DNA of 64,000 bases from Pseudomonas helleri. Lineage in GTDB: Bacteria > Pseudomonadota > Gammaproteobacteria > Pseudomonadales > Pseudomonadaceae. Where the stretch lies: the NCBI RefSeq assembly GCF_001043025.1, contig NZ_JYLD01000001.1, positions 124,001 through 188,000 on the forward strand, given 5' to 3'. Within the stretch, counting starts at the first letter, position 1. Every line of letters starts with the position of its first letter. The position numbers were made by a program, and so were the translations under genes. Positions 40,019-49,221 of the stretch are shown piece by piece. The notes below the pieces were generated by a model. It made no database searches, had not been told where the DNA came from, and saw only the letters and a list, made by a program, of their open reading frames with translations.

Positions 40019-40465
40019 TTATTTCAGCGTGACGGTGCCTTTCATCATCGAGATATGGCCCGGGAACGAGCAGAAGAACCCGTACTTCTCGTCCGCTTTG
40101 AGCTTGGAGACATCAAAGGTCACGGAGTCGGTTTCGCCAGCGCCAATCACCTTGGTGTGCGCGATGATGCGCGTGTCGCCATCCTTCAGATAGTCTTTGT
40201 CGATACCCGCGCTCAGGCCATCAGTCGAGATAGGCTGCATATCGGCTTCTTTACTCAGTACCCAGTTATGGCCCATGACTGCTTTTGGCAAGCTACCGGA
40301 GTGTGTCAGCTCTACGGTGAAGGTTTTGCAGGACTTGTCGATCTCGATAGCTTTGGTGTTGAACGACATTTGGTCGGTCGAATCAACGGTGACCTTGCAC
40401 TCAGCTGCTAACAATTGGCCGCTGGCCAAGGTCAAAAGAGATACCGCAACAACTTTTGCAAACAT
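40019..40465 (-). CDS. azu: Azurin (periplasmic type 1 copper protein)
   Basis: 148 residues: signal peptide ending in GQLLA, then mature [20 protein letters not shown]. Copper ligands are visible: His in MGHNWVL and Cys/His/Met in [14 protein letters not shown]; the disulfide Cys pair is ECK...SCK. It carries electrons in the periplasm, for example to cytochrome c peroxidase or in denitrifying/oxidative metabolism. AAGGTTTTTCTCC-type leader upstream contains GGAG. Monocistronic. Confidence 0.97.
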   Translation of the reverse strand: MFAKVVAVSLLTLASGQLLAAECKVTVDSTDQMSFNTKAIEIDKSCKTFTVELTHSGSLPKAVMGHNWVLSKEADMQPISTDGLSAGIDKDYLKDGDTRIIAHTKVIGAGETDSVTFDVSKLKADEKYGFFCSFPGHISMMKGTVTLK

Positions 40466-40773
40466 GGTTTTTCTCCAAGGTAGGGTACAAAAAATCCATT
40501 ATTTGTATACAGGATGCACGAAAACGGGCGTTGTTCCAATGACCCACGTCACGTCCTGACGTTTTTTGTCATGACCTTCTATCAGGCAAACGAACGTAAG
40601 ACCAGCATCCTTAAGCCATTTTGGGCTTTTTCGGGGTTTAATCGGCATCTGGGTGTAGAGTCGTGTTTTGCGCGCAAACAGCCTGATGGCAAAAACCCAG
40701 CTAACGGCAAGGCACTAATACAGGGCAGAATACGCGCCGCTCAACCTCACCTTCGACCCCAAGAGGATCGCTC
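40466..40773. other. Divergent promoter region between azurin and a small-protein gene
   Basis: 308 bases without a gene. AT-rich patches near 40487-40510 on the azurin side look promoter-like (TATACA, ATAATG). I see no full TTGAT-N4-ATCAA Anr box, which might have been expected for azurin. The right side ends in AAGAGGATCGCT before the ATG at 40774. Confidence 0.4.
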
Positions 40774-40968
40774 ATGGCCAAACCCAACTATAACTTCGCC
40801 AAACGTCAACGAGACCTGGCTAAAGAGCAGAAGAAAGAGGAAAAGCTCGCGCGCAAAAAAGCCGCAGCAGAAGGCACTCCTGTAGAGAACGATCAAGACG
40901 TTGATGCAGAACACGACGTCGCGCAAGAAGACGCAGACGCCACACAAACCCCAGCCCCCCACGCATAA
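40774..40968 (+). CDS. Small conserved charged protein, unknown function
   Basis: 64 residues. The N-terminal half is strongly basic and helical (NFAKRQRDLAKEQKKEEKLARKK); the C-terminal half is acidic and disordered (QDVDAEHDVAQEDADA). A good ribosome binding site (AGAGGATCGCTC) precedes it. I recall similar ORFs in other pseudomonads but know no function. The basic/acidic split suggests an RNA- or protein-binding role, which is a guess. Confidence 0.7.
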   Translation: MAKPNYNFAKRQRDLAKEQKKEEKLARKKAAAEGTPVENDQDVDAEHDVAQEDADATQTPAPHA

Positions 40969-40990
40969 CCCCACACCCCAGAATGCACAA

Positions 40991-41010
40991 CGCCAGCCCG
41001 AAGGCTGGCG
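40991..41010 (+). terminator. Hairpin after the small charged-protein gene
   Basis: Perfect 8-bp stem CGCCAGCC / GGCTGGCG with a CGAA loop, 22 bases past the stop, followed by TTGGTGT. Likely a terminator of moderate strength. Confidence 0.5.
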
Positions 41011-41033
41011 TTGGTGTAGGCCGTACACTTATC

Positions 41034-41100
41034 TGTAGGAGCGAGCTTGCCTCGCGATCTTTTAAAGCTCAAAAGATCGCGAGACAAGCTCGCTCCTACA
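41034..41100. repeat. REP/REPIN palindrome, type I
   Basis: Arms TGTAGGAGCGAGCTTGCCTC and GAGACAAGCTCGCTCCTACA, in the convergent gap before the ygiQ stop. Confidence 0.9.
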
Positions 41101-41107
41101 CAGGCCT

Positions 41108-43414
41108 TTAGCGCGGAACTACGGGCTTGCGCACAGGCTTCTTGCCTTTACCGCCCTTGGCGGCTTCCTGACGCTCTTTGGCCACTTGTTTATTACGGGC
41201 AAACGCCGCAGCCTTGGCCTCTTCACGTTTGTCCCACGGGTTGCCACCATCGCTGGCACGCGGCGGCAAGCCGGTGTGTTGCGTCAGGATCTTGGTGGTC
41301 TTGCCACCGGCAACCTTGTGACTGCCAGCGGGCGTCGAGTTTTTACGGCGCGCGCTCTGGTAGCTGTCGGTCGCTGGCTGATGCAGCGGGATCAGTTGAT
41401 CCTTGCCCGAGCCGATCAAGTCAGCACGGCCCATGCGGGTCAGCGCCTCACGCAGCATCGGCCAGCCTTTAGGGTCGTGATAACGCAAGAACGCCTTGTG
41501 CAGACGACGCTGCTCTTCGCTCTTGACGATGGTCACGCCGTCACTCTTGTAAGTGACCTTGCGCAGCGGGTTCTTGCCCGAGTGGTACATCGCCGTGGCC
41601 GTGGCCATGGGCGACGGATAGAATGCCTGCACTTGGTCCGCCCGGAAACCGTTGCCCTTGAGCCACAGCGCCAGGTTCATCATGTCTTCGTCGGTGGTGC
41701 CAGGGTGCGCCGCAATGAAGTACGGGATCAGGTACTGCTCTTTGCCTGCTTCCTTGGTGTACTTCTCGAACATGCGCTTGAAGCGGTCATAGGTGCCAAT
41801 GCCCGGCTTCATCATCTGGTTGAGCGGACCTTCCTCGGTGTGTTCCGGGGCGATCTTCAGGTAACCGCCCACGTGGTGGGTTACCAGCTCTTTAACGTAT
41901 TCCGGCGACTCGACCGCGAGGTCATAACGCAGGCCGGAAGCAATCAGGATCTTCTTCACACCCGGCAGTGCACGGGCGCTGCGATACAGCTGGATCAGCG
42001 ACGAGTGGTCGGTGTTCAGGTTCGGGCAGATGCCCGGGAACACGCACGACGGCTTGCGGCACGCGGATTCGATTTCCGGGCTCTTGCAGGCGATGCGGTA
42101 CATGTTCGCGGTCGGGCCGCCGAGATCGGAAATGACGCCGGTGAAACCCGGCACCTTGTCGCGGATCTCTTCGATTTCGCGAATGATCGACTCTTCGGAG
42201 CGGTTCTGGATGATCCGGCCTTCGTGCTCGGTAATCGAGCAGAAGGTGCAGCCACCAAAGCAGCCACGCATGATGTTCACCGAGAAACGGATCATGTCGT
42301 AGGCCGGGATTTTTTCCTTGCCGTAGGCCGGGTGCGGAATACGCGCGTAAGGCATGCCAAACACGTAGTCCATCTCTTCGGTGGTCATCGGAATCGGAGG
42401 CGGGTTGAACCACACGTCCACTTCGCCATGCTTCTGCACCAGCGCACGGGCGTTGCCCGGGTTGGTTTCAAGGTGAAGCACGCGGTTGGCGTGAGCGTAC
42501 AGCACCGCGTCAGCACGGACCTTTTCAACAGACGGCAAGCGAATCACCGTCTTGTCACGGGTCATGCGCGGGCTGGCCAGGATCTGCACGACCTTGGCTT
42601 CGTTCGGGTCTTCAACCGGGCCTTTTTCTTGCTCGATGGCGCAGGCCTGAGTGTCCTGGGTGTTCACGTACGGGTTGATGATCTTGTCGATCTTGCCCGG
42701 ACGGTCGATACGCGTGGAGTCCACTTCGTACCAGTCTTTAGGCGTGTCACGGCGAATGAACGCAGTACCGCGCACATCAGTGATGTCTTCGATCTTGTGG
42801 CCATAGGACAGGCGCTGGGCGACTTCGACAATGGCCCGCTCGGCGTTGCCGTACAGCAGGATGTCGGCGCAGGCGTCGATCAGGATCGAGTTGCGTACGC
42901 GGTCTTGCCAGTAGTCGTAATGGGCAATGCGGCGCAGGGAGGCCTCGATGCCACCGAGCACAATCGGGACATTTTTGTAGGCTTCTTTACAACGCTGGCT
43001 GTACACCAGGCTCGCGCGGTCCGGACGTTTGCCAGCCATGCCACCGGGGGTGTAGGCGTCATCGGAGCGGACTTTTTTGTCGGCGGTGTAGCGGTTGATC
43101 ATCGAGTCCATGTTGCCGGCCGCGACACCGAAAAACAGGTTCGGCTCGCCCAGCTTCATGAAATCGTCTTTGGACTGCCAGTTCGGCTGGGCAATGATGC
43201 CCACACGAAAGCCCTGGGACTCCAGCAAGCGGCCGATGATGGCCATGCCAAACGACGGGTGATCGACATACGCATCACCGGTCACGATGATGATGTCGCA
43301 TGAATCCCAGCCAAGCTGATCCATCTCCTCCCTGCTCATGGGCAGGAATGGCGCTGGCCCGAAACATTCGGCCCAGTACTTCGGATAGTCAAAAATTGGC
43401 TTCGCTGCTTGCAT
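41108..43414 (-). CDS. YgiQ family radical SAM protein
   Basis: 768 residues. N-terminal UPF0313 region, radical SAM core with the [4Fe-4S] motif CFGGCTFCS (CxxxCxxC) and [12 protein letters not shown]. It ends in a long basic tail rich in Lys/Arg/Gly ([15 protein letters not shown]). The reaction is not known. The start [14 protein letters not shown] at 43414 is the family's usual start; the frame continues upstream without a homologous segment. Confidence 0.93.
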   Translation of the reverse strand: MQAAKPIFDYPKYWAECFGPAPFLPMSREEMDQLGWDSCDIIIVTGDAYVDHPSFGMAIIGRLLESQGFRVGIIAQPNWQSKDDFMKLGEPNLFFGVAAGNMDSMINRYTADKKVRSDDAYTPGGMAGKRPDRASLVYSQRCKEAYKNVPIVLGGIEASLRRIAHYDYWQDRVRNSILIDACADILLYGNAERAIVEVAQRLSYGHKIEDITDVRGTAFIRRDTPKDWYEVDSTRIDRPGKIDKIINPYVNTQDTQACAIEQEKGPVEDPNEAKVVQILASPRMTRDKTVIRLPSVEKVRADAVLYAHANRVLHLETNPGNARALVQKHGEVDVWFNPPPIPMTTEEMDYVFGMPYARIPHPAYGKEKIPAYDMIRFSVNIMRGCFGGCTFCSITEHEGRIIQNRSEESIIREIEEIRDKVPGFTGVISDLGGPTANMYRIACKSPEIESACRKPSCVFPGICPNLNTDHSSLIQLYRSARALPGVKKILIASGLRYDLAVESPEYVKELVTHHVGGYLKIAPEHTEEGPLNQMMKPGIGTYDRFKRMFEKYTKEAGKEQYLIPYFIAAHPGTTDEDMMNLALWLKGNGFRADQVQAFYPSPMATATAMYHSGKNPLRKVTYKSDGVTIVKSEEQRRLHKAFLRYHDPKGWPMLREALTRMGRADLIGSGKDQLIPLHQPATDSYQSARRKNSTPAGSHKVAGGKTTKILTQHTGLPPRASDGGNPWDKREEAKAAAFARNKQVAKERQEAAKGGKGKKPVRKPVVPR

Positions 43415-43555
43415 GTCGATGACCGGTGTTGAGTGCAAAAAAAGGGCGCGACATTTACTGAGAAATTCGCGGGCGCGGAATATAGCACAAAAAATGACCA
43501 ATTCCGACTGTAACGCTGGGCTTTCTTGGCAAGTCGAACGCCAGACAGCTTGGCC

Positions 43556-45217
43556 TCAAATACCCGAATTTGACGGAGGATCCGCGAGGAAATCAATAGA
43601 ACTGCGCGGCCACTGATGAATGGCGTAGGCAGCCTCTTGCCACTGCGCATCCAGCGGGGTGAGCGGCAACCGACGGGCGGCGACTTTAAACAACAGGCGT
43701 AAGCCGGTATTGGACCGCTGCGAGGCGCGGGTCAGGCGCATCATCAGGGCAACTTGCGAGCGCGCGAGATCAACTTGATGGCCGGAAGAAAAACCCTTCA
43801 CCCTCGAAAGCCTCTCCAGGGTCAAGAATGCCATCCCTCCCGTCCACAAAACAAAACGGCGGATACCGGCTTGCCTGGACGGTATGAGCAAGGCGTACTG
43901 GAGCGCGAGCTGCAAGTGCGCATGAGCAGTCCCAATCAACGCTGAAAGTGCTCGCTCATAGTTGGCGTCTGTTTGATCTGGCTGCAAGCCCAACAAATGG
44001 ATTGAGTGCTCAGCGAAAAGGTCGCGCGGCAGCCAACAAATACCTCGCTGCCGATCCTCCCATTGGTCTTTAAGAATATTGGTGAGCTGCAAACCCGCCC
44101 CGAAGGAGACCGACAAGCGCCGCAGCGTATCGCGATACACGGCTAGCGTCGGGTCGTAGTCGATAAACAATTCCGTCATCATCTCCCCGACAACACCAGA
44201 AACGCAGTAACAGTAACGATCCAGGTCTTGACGGGTTTGCATACCCTGAAGGCCCAACGCCTGCCGGAACTCCGACATGCCTCGGGTAATGACCTGCAAG
44301 CAGCTAACAATCACTTCGCGCTGAGCAGCTGTCAGTTGGTTATGCACCTGCATCAGCAAAGGCAAATGCGCTAATAGTTCGTGCTCAGCCTCAACCGTCT
44401 GTTCTGTCAGCAGAGCAGCCACTTCGTCACTAAAACACTGTGCATTCAGACGCCCTGCTACAACCTCAACCAATGCCTGCTCGAAATGCGTGATTTGCAC
44501 TGGTGTGAGTGCAGGCTCATCCTCGATCGTGTCCGCAAGACGCAGGAGCAAATAGGCATGAGTCACCACTTGGCTAAGTTCAGGGGGTAACTGAGGAATG
44601 GTCAGTGCGAAATTACGCGACACGCGAAAGAGCAGTTCTTTCTGGTAGGCAACCAACTCTTGCATCGGCACGTCACTTTCCGCGCCTCGAATCTGCTGGC
44701 TCCACTGCTTCAGTTTGTTGCCGCTGCTGACGAGGATTGTCTTGAACCAGACGGTAAACAGGTCGGGCTCGGCATCCATCCAGCTCAATAGTTGGCATGG
44801 TGCAATCCACATCCAGTCAGACGCTTCAGCAGGGTTCGGCGCAGGCTCGCCGTCATGGCGACCTATATAGACGTGGTCAAATTCATGCTCGGTAAGCCCG
44901 CCCGGCACCTGCGCTTCATAGGTAAAGGCAGTGACTTCTTGCAACGCGCAATCAAAGCCCATTTCTTCGCCAAGTCGGCGATGAGCCGCGTCTTCAGTTC
45001 GCTCGCCATCGCGCGGATGCCCGCAACAGGTATTGGTCCACAAACCTCCGGAGTGGTACTTCTCCAGCGCCCGACGCTGGAGCAACAGCCGACCATTGGA
45101 GTCAAACACGAAGAGGGAGAAAGCGCGGTGAAGCAAGCCCTCTCGGTGTGCCTGAAGTTTATTCGCCACACCGACTTGCTGATCATTGGCATCAACCAAA
45201 ATGAGAAGCTCATCCAT
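43556..45217 (-). CDS. Fusion: type 1 isopentenyl-diphosphate isomerase + squalene/phytoene synthase
   Basis: 553 residues. Residues 1-165 are a Nudix-fold type 1 Idi: TNTCCGHPRDGE with the catalytic Cys, the Nudix helix AAHRRLGEEMGF and the catalytic/metal Glu in TEHEFDHVY. After a linker of about 20 residues, residues 190-540 form a head-to-head prenyl synthase. Both Asp-rich motifs are intact (D229-TIE-D233 and D384-QWE-D388 in NILKDQWEDRQRG), with YCYCVSGVVGEMM between them. Such a protein would make DMAPP from IPP and join two prenyl diphosphates into squalene, phytoene or a similar product. No cyclase, desaturase or prenyltransferase gene lies nearby. GC content looks lower than in neighbouring genes, hinting at transfer. 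ATG 45217 is chosen for its AGGGG; a GTG eight codons earlier is possible. Confidence 0.9.
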   Translation of the reverse strand: MDELLILVDANDQQVGVANKLQAHREGLLHRAFSLFVFDSNGRLLLQRRALEKYHSGGLWTNTCCGHPRDGERTEDAAHRRLGEEMGFDCALQEVTAFTYEAQVPGGLTEHEFDHVYIGRHDGEPAPNPAEASDWMWIAPCQLLSWMDAEPDLFTVWFKTILVSSGNKLKQWSQQIRGAESDVPMQELVAYQKELLFRVSRNFALTIPQLPPELSQVVTHAYLLLRLADTIEDEPALTPVQITHFEQALVEVVAGRLNAQCFSDEVAALLTEQTVEAEHELLAHLPLLMQVHNQLTAAQREVIVSCLQVITRGMSEFRQALGLQGMQTRQDLDRYCYCVSGVVGEMMTELFIDYDPTLAVYRDTLRRLSVSFGAGLQLTNILKDQWEDRQRGICWLPRDLFAEHSIHLLGLQPDQTDANYERALSALIGTAHAHLQLALQYALLIPSRQAGIRRFVLWTGGMAFLTLERLSRVKGFSSGHQVDLARSQVALMMRLTRASQRSNTGLRLLFKVAARRLPLTPLDAQWQEAAYAIHQWPRSSIDFLADPPSNSGI

Positions 45218-45338
45218 TACCGGCACCCCTGAATGACTCACACCATCGCGCAGTCATTAGGGACACAGGCAAATACCCGCCGGAACTGTCAAACATGACA
45301 GTGCCGATGAGCGGTAGCGATCAGAAACGGACGACGGG

Positions 45339-46733
45339 TTACTCGTCGTCGAAGTTGTAACTGCCCGGCGCGAGGTTTTCGAAGCGTGTGTATTTGCCGA
45401 TAAAGGCCAAACGCGCCGTACCGATCGGGCCGTTACGCTGCTTGCCGATGATGATTTCAGCAACGCCCTTGTGCTCGGTTTCGGGGTGGTACACCTCGTC
45501 CCGGTACACGAACATGATGACGTCGGCGTCCTGCTCGATGGCTCCGGATTCACGCAAGTCGGAGTTAATCGGGCGTTTGTTGGGCCGTTGTTCCAAGGAA
45601 CGGTTGAGCTGCGACAGGGCAATCACCGGGCAGTTGAATTCCTTGGCCAGCGCTTTCAGGGACCGCGAAATTTCAGAAATCTCGTTGGTCCGGTTATCGC
45701 CGCCCGAACCCGGGATCTGCATCAACTGCAGGTAGTCGATCATGATCATGCCAATCTCGCCGTGCTCACGCACCAGGCGCCGGGTACGGGCACGCATCTC
45801 GGATGGGCTGATACCCGCCGTGTCATCGATGAACAGCTTGCGATCGTTGAGCAGGTTGACCGCCGAGGTCAGGCGTGGCCAGTCGTCATCTTCGAGGCGA
45901 CCCGCACGCACCTTGCTCTGATCGATACGCCCAAGCGACGAGAGCATACGCATGATCAGCGATTCACCTGGCATCTCAAGCGAGTAAACCAGTACCGCCT
46001 TGTCGCTGCGCAACACGGCGTTCTCAACCAGGTTCATGGCGAAGGTGGTTTTACCCATCGAGGGACGGCCCGCGACGATGATCAAGTCGGCTGGCTGCAA
46101 GCCGCTAGTCATGTTGTCGAGGTCGGTGTAGCCGGTGGACAAGCCGGTAATGGCTTCGTCGGTATTAAACAGGGTGTCGATACGGTCGATGGCTTTGGTC
46201 AACAGGTCGTTGACGCTCACCGGGCCGCCGGTTTTAGGCCGGGCCTCGGCAATCGCAAAGATCTGCCGCTCAGCTTCGTCGAGGATCTCTTCTGCGGTGC
46301 GGCCTTCCGGGTTGAAGGCGCTGTCGGCAATTTCAGTGCTGATGCCGATCAGTTGGCGCAACGTCGCACGCTGACGAACGATCTGGGCGTAGGCCTTGAT
46401 GTTCGCCACTGACGGGGTGTTCTTCGCCAGTTCGCCCAAGTAGCCCAGACCACCGACTTGCGAGGTCTGACCTTCTTTGTCCAATTGCTCGGCAAGGGTC
46501 ACGACGTCAATGGGTGAGTTCTGGTCGGCCAGTTTGGCGATGGCACGGAAAATCAGGCGATGGTCATGCCGATAAAAATCGCCGTCCGAGACCTGATCCA
46601 ACACGCGTTCCCAGGCGTTGTTGTCCAGCATCAGACCACCGAGCACAGCCTGTTCGGCCTCGATGGAGTGCGGCGGCACCTTCAGGGCTGCGGTTTGCAG
46701 GTCGTATTGCTCAGGAGCGGAAATATCGTTCAT
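45339..46733 (-). CDS. dnaB: Replicative DNA helicase DnaB
   Basis: 464 residues: N-terminal DnaB domain (PHSIEAEQAVLGGLMLDN), linker, then RecA-like domain. Walker A is GRPSMGKTTFAMN, Walker B IGMIMIDYLQLM, and the Arg finger region SRSLKALAKE. No intein. It unwinds the replication fork and binds DnaG and DnaC/DciA-type loaders. Start at ATG 46733; a GTG two codons earlier is less likely. Confidence 0.97.
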   Translation of the reverse strand: MNDISAPEQYDLQTAALKVPPHSIEAEQAVLGGLMLDNNAWERVLDQVSDGDFYRHDHRLIFRAIAKLADQNSPIDVVTLAEQLDKEGQTSQVGGLGYLGELAKNTPSVANIKAYAQIVRQRATLRQLIGISTEIADSAFNPEGRTAEEILDEAERQIFAIAEARPKTGGPVSVNDLLTKAIDRIDTLFNTDEAITGLSTGYTDLDNMTSGLQPADLIIVAGRPSMGKTTFAMNLVENAVLRSDKAVLVYSLEMPGESLIMRMLSSLGRIDQSKVRAGRLEDDDWPRLTSAVNLLNDRKLFIDDTAGISPSEMRARTRRLVREHGEIGMIMIDYLQLMQIPGSGGDNRTNEISEISRSLKALAKEFNCPVIALSQLNRSLEQRPNKRPINSDLRESGAIEQDADVIMFVYRDEVYHPETEHKGVAEIIIGKQRNGPIGTARLAFIGKYTRFENLAPGSYNFDDE

Positions 46734-46781
46734 GGCCACGTGTCAGTTTGGGGTGAAAATCAGGATCAGCAGAAAGACAAA

Positions 46782-46810
46782 GGGCACGACCTGTAAACAG
46801 GATCGTGCCC
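46782..46810 (-). terminator. Strong hairpin between rplI and dnaB
   Basis: On the minus strand GGGCACGATCCTG-TTTA-CAGGTCGTGCCC with one bulge, followed by TTTGTCTTTCTG. It lies 46 bases after the rplI stop and 49 before dnaB. It probably ends or attenuates the rpsF-rpsR-rplI transcript. Confidence 0.65.
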
Positions 46811-46855
46811 GATGTTAACCGTCCAGCACACAGGGTGCCAGTCAGTTAAGACTGC

Positions 46856-47302
46856 TTAAGCAGCTACCACAACAACGCGTACGGTTGCTTCAACTTCGGC
46901 GTGCAGGTGCACAGCCACGTCGAATTCGCCAACGTTACGGATAGTGCCGTTCGGCAGACGAACTTCGCTTTTTGCAACTTCAACGCCAGAGGCGGTCAGT
47001 GCATCAGCGATGTCGTGAGTACCGATCGAACCGAACAGCTTGCCTTCGTCACCGGCGGTGGCAGTGATAGTCACTTCCAGCTCGCCCAGTTGAGCAGCAC
47101 GAGTTTCGGCCGAAGCTTTCTTGTCAGCTGCTGCTTTTTCCAGCTCAGCGCGACGCTCTTCAAACGCAGCCAGGTTGGCAGCGGTTGCAGCGGTAGCTTT
47201 GCCGTACGGCAGCAGGTAGTTACGACCGTAGCCGGCCTTAACATTTACTTTGTCGCCCAGGTTGCCCAGGTTTGCGACTTTTTCCAGAAGGATCAGTTGC
47301 AT
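46856..47302 (-). CDS. rplI: 50S ribosomal protein L9
   Basis: 148 residues: N-terminal rRNA-binding domain ([30 protein letters not shown]), long central helix ([19 protein letters not shown]) and a C-terminal globular domain. Typical length. AAGAGGATTTTCAC precedes the ATG. Part of the rpsF-rpsR-(membrane protein)-rplI operon. Confidence 0.97.
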   Translation of the reverse strand: MQLILLEKVANLGNLGDKVNVKAGYGRNYLLPYGKATAATAANLAAFEERRAELEKAAADKKASAETRAAQLGELEVTITATAGDEGKLFGSIGTHDIADALTASGVEVAKSEVRLPNGTIRNVGEFDVAVHLHAEVEATVRVVVVAA

Positions 47303-47321
47303 GTGAAAATCCTCTTAACTT

Positions 47322-48218
47322 TTAACCTTCACCGTCCGCAGAGCCTTTATCAGCGTCTTTCGGCGCCAGACGTCCGCGAAAATCAATCAGGCTGTCGACA
47401 ATGGCCAAGACCACGAGCAACGGATAGATCAGCTGCATAAACAGCAGCAGCGTGACGTACAACCCCACCAGCCAAAACTTGGCCAGTCGCTTTTTCGCTA
47501 CCAGCCCGTGTATCAGGGCCAGGCCGGCGAAGAACAACGCTACGCTGCACAACGGCGTTAGCATGGCCATTTGCGGACCGAAGTTCGGCCCTACAAGCAT
47601 GCACGCCAGCAACAATAGCGCTGGTCCCAGCGGTAGGCGGATGCTGCGAAATTCGCTGGCAAAACCGCCCGGGTTGTACAACAGCGCTTGCCAGTAACGC
47701 CCAAGAATCAGGCTCAGCACGCTGACGACCTGCATCAAAGCTGCAATCAAACCGGTGAGGACGGGTGCAATCAGTGCTCCGAGGCGCGCTCGCTCTACGT
47801 CAGATAACTTGTCGTAGAGACCACTGAGGATCTGCGGCAGAAGTTTTTCCAACTCCTGCGCCATCGCACCAATGGGTTCGCGGAAAACCGTGCCCAGAAC
47901 CACGCCATACACCACACCCAACGCTACGCTGACCAGCAGCACGCGGTACCAGGGCTGACCGGCGCGCAAGAGCATCGCCAATCCCAGGGTTCCCAACAGC
48001 ACCATCAAGGTGCGGGGTTCGCCCATAAACCACCAGGCCAAGGCCGGCAGTAAAGCCCATGAGAGGATGCTCAAGGCATCTCTCGGACCGCGCCGCAGGA
48101 GCACAAGGCAACCTGCAGCAGCACTCAACCAGAACAAAAACGGCAATGCCGCACATCCGGCCACGATTAACGTGGCCTGCACACGGCCTCGCATGATGAA
48201 CTCAGCTAGGGCACGCAT
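47322..48218 (-). CDS. DUF2232 (YybS-like) integral membrane protein
   Basis: 298 residues with about seven or eight transmembrane helices (for example LVSVALGVVYGVVLGTVF and FWLVGLYVTLLLFMQLIYPLLVVLAIVDSL). Pseudomonads place this gene between rpsR and rplI, so the position is conserved, but function is unknown. The C-terminal tail is acidic (DADKGSADGEG). Co-directional with short gaps. Confidence 0.85.
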   Translation of the reverse strand: MRALAEFIMRGRVQATLIVAGCAALPFLFWLSAAAGCLVLLRRGPRDALSILSWALLPALAWWFMGEPRTLMVLLGTLGLAMLLRAGQPWYRVLLVSVALGVVYGVVLGTVFREPIGAMAQELEKLLPQILSGLYDKLSDVERARLGALIAPVLTGLIAALMQVVSVLSLILGRYWQALLYNPGGFASEFRSIRLPLGPALLLLACMLVGPNFGPQMAMLTPLCSVALFFAGLALIHGLVAKKRLAKFWLVGLYVTLLLFMQLIYPLLVVLAIVDSLIDFRGRLAPKDADKGSADGEG

Positions 48219-48254
48219 GCATTCAATCCTTTACTACCTGTCGACTGCCCGGTC

Positions 48255-48485
48255 TCAGCGGCCGTGGCTGTCGGTGTAGGCCAGCAGGGCCAGGAAGCGG
48301 GCGCGCTTGATAGCGGTGGCCAGCTGACGCTGATAACGAGCTTTAGTACCGGTGATGCGGCTTGGAACAATTTTGCCGGTCTCGGATACGTAAGCTTTCA
48401 GAGTGTTGAGATCTTTGTAATCGATCTCTTTCACTTCTTCTGCGGTGAAGCGGCAGAATTTACGACGACGGAAGAAACGTGCCAT
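48255..48485 (-). CDS. rpsR: 30S ribosomal protein S18
   Basis: 76 residues, very conserved ([38 protein letters not shown]). S18 pairs with S6 in the small subunit platform. AGGAGCCAATTAC precedes the ATG; rpsF ends 28 bases upstream. Confidence 0.98.
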   Translation of the reverse strand: MARFFRRRKFCRFTAEEVKEIDYKDLNTLKAYVSETGKIVPSRITGTKARYQRQLATAIKRARFLALLAYTDSHGR

Positions 48486-48513
48486 GTAATTGGCTCCTCA
48501 AAAGGTCCGTGGA

Positions 48514-48939
48514 TTACTCGTCAGCGTTATCGCTGGCGTCGCTGTTATCGCTGTCATCGCCATCGGCGCTGTCAGAATGCTCAGGACGGTCACGACGCTC
48601 ACGGCGCTCACTGCGGTTCTCTTCAGCCTTGAGCATCTCGGACTGGCCAGTTACGGCTTCGTCGCGACGGATGACCAGGTTACGGATCACAGCATCGTTG
48701 TAACGGAAGTTGTCTTCCAGCTCAGCCAGGGCTTTGCCAGTGCACTCAACGTTCAGCATCACGTAGTGAGCCTTGTGAACATTGTTGATTGCGTAGGCCA
48801 GTTGACGACGGCCCCAATCTTCCAGACGGTGGATTTTGCCGCCGTCTTCTTCGATCAGCTTGGTGTAACGCTCTACCATGCCGCCGACTTGTTCGCTTTG
48901 ATCCGGGTGGACCAAAAAGATGATTTCGTAATGACGCAT
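48514..48939 (-). CDS. rpsF: 30S ribosomal protein S6 with acidic tail
   Basis: 141 residues: S6 fold ([41 protein letters not shown]) then a charged tail of about 40 residues, first Arg/Glu-rich and then almost only Asp, Ser, Asn and Ala, ending in Glu. S6 tails receive extra glutamates from RimK, known in Pseudomonas to affect the proteome. AAGGAG precedes the ATG. Confidence 0.97.
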   Translation of the reverse strand: MRHYEIIFLVHPDQSEQVGGMVERYTKLIEEDGGKIHRLEDWGRRQLAYAINNVHKAHYVMLNVECTGKALAELEDNFRYNDAVIRNLVIRRDEAVTGQSEMLKAEENRSERRERRDRPEHSDSADGDDSDNSDASDNADE

Positions 48940-48965
48940 GAATGCTCCTTACGGGTTGTAGCCTG

Positions 48966-48982
48966 CCGCTAACTTAAAGCGG
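48966..48982 (-). promoter_or_regulatory. Leader hairpin before rpsF (possible S6:S18 autoregulatory element)
   Basis: On the minus strand CCGCT-TTAAGTT-AGCGG, 27 bases before the rpsF ATG. The S6:S18 complex binds a CCG-bearing hairpin in rpsF leaders of many bacteria. Position and CCG fit, but the full consensus is not clearly seen. Confidence 0.35.
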
Positions 48983-49060
48983 TCAGACAAGGAGTGAATG
49001 ACACTTGTGTGTCTTGCCTAGAGAGGCACATATGCGCCCGCCATGATGGCAAGGGGCGCA

Positions 49061-49089
49061 ATTGTAGAGAAGGGACAAGAGCGACGCAA
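49061..49089 (-). promoter_or_regulatory. Sigma-70 promoter of the rpsF operon
   Basis: On the minus strand, -35 TTGCGT (49089-49084), 17-base spacer, -10 TACAAT (49066-49061), about 120 bases before rpsF. A good match for a strong housekeeping promoter followed by a G/C-rich start region. Confidence 0.6.
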
Positions 49090-49130
49090 GGTGATTGGTG
49101 ATTATTTGAACAATTCAAACGCCCCACAAC

Positions 49131-49203
49131 TGTAGGAGCTGCCGAGGAACGAAGGCTGCGATCTTTTTAAAATCAAAAGATCGCGAGCAAGCTCGCTCCT
49201 ACA
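49131..49203. repeat. Mosaic REP palindrome (type III left arm, type I right arm)
   Basis: The left arm TGTAGGAGCTGCCG...GGCTGCGATC belongs to the type III family seen at 32078. The right arm GATCGCGAGCAAGCTCGCTC plus CTACA belongs to type I. Only the outer ends and the centre pair well. Located after rlmB, upstream of the rpsF promoter. Confidence 0.8.
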
Positions 49204-49221
49204 GTTGAGGGCGGGTGTGGC

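Noticed and set aside
40487..40560. Anr (anaerobic) box in front of azurin
   Set aside because: No TTGAT-N4-ATCAA palindrome could be found on either strand of the azurin upstream region.
41186..43303. 705-codon open frame on the plus strand
   Set aside because: It lies wholly antisense to ygiQ, has no family resemblance, and long antisense frames are expected in GC-rich genes.
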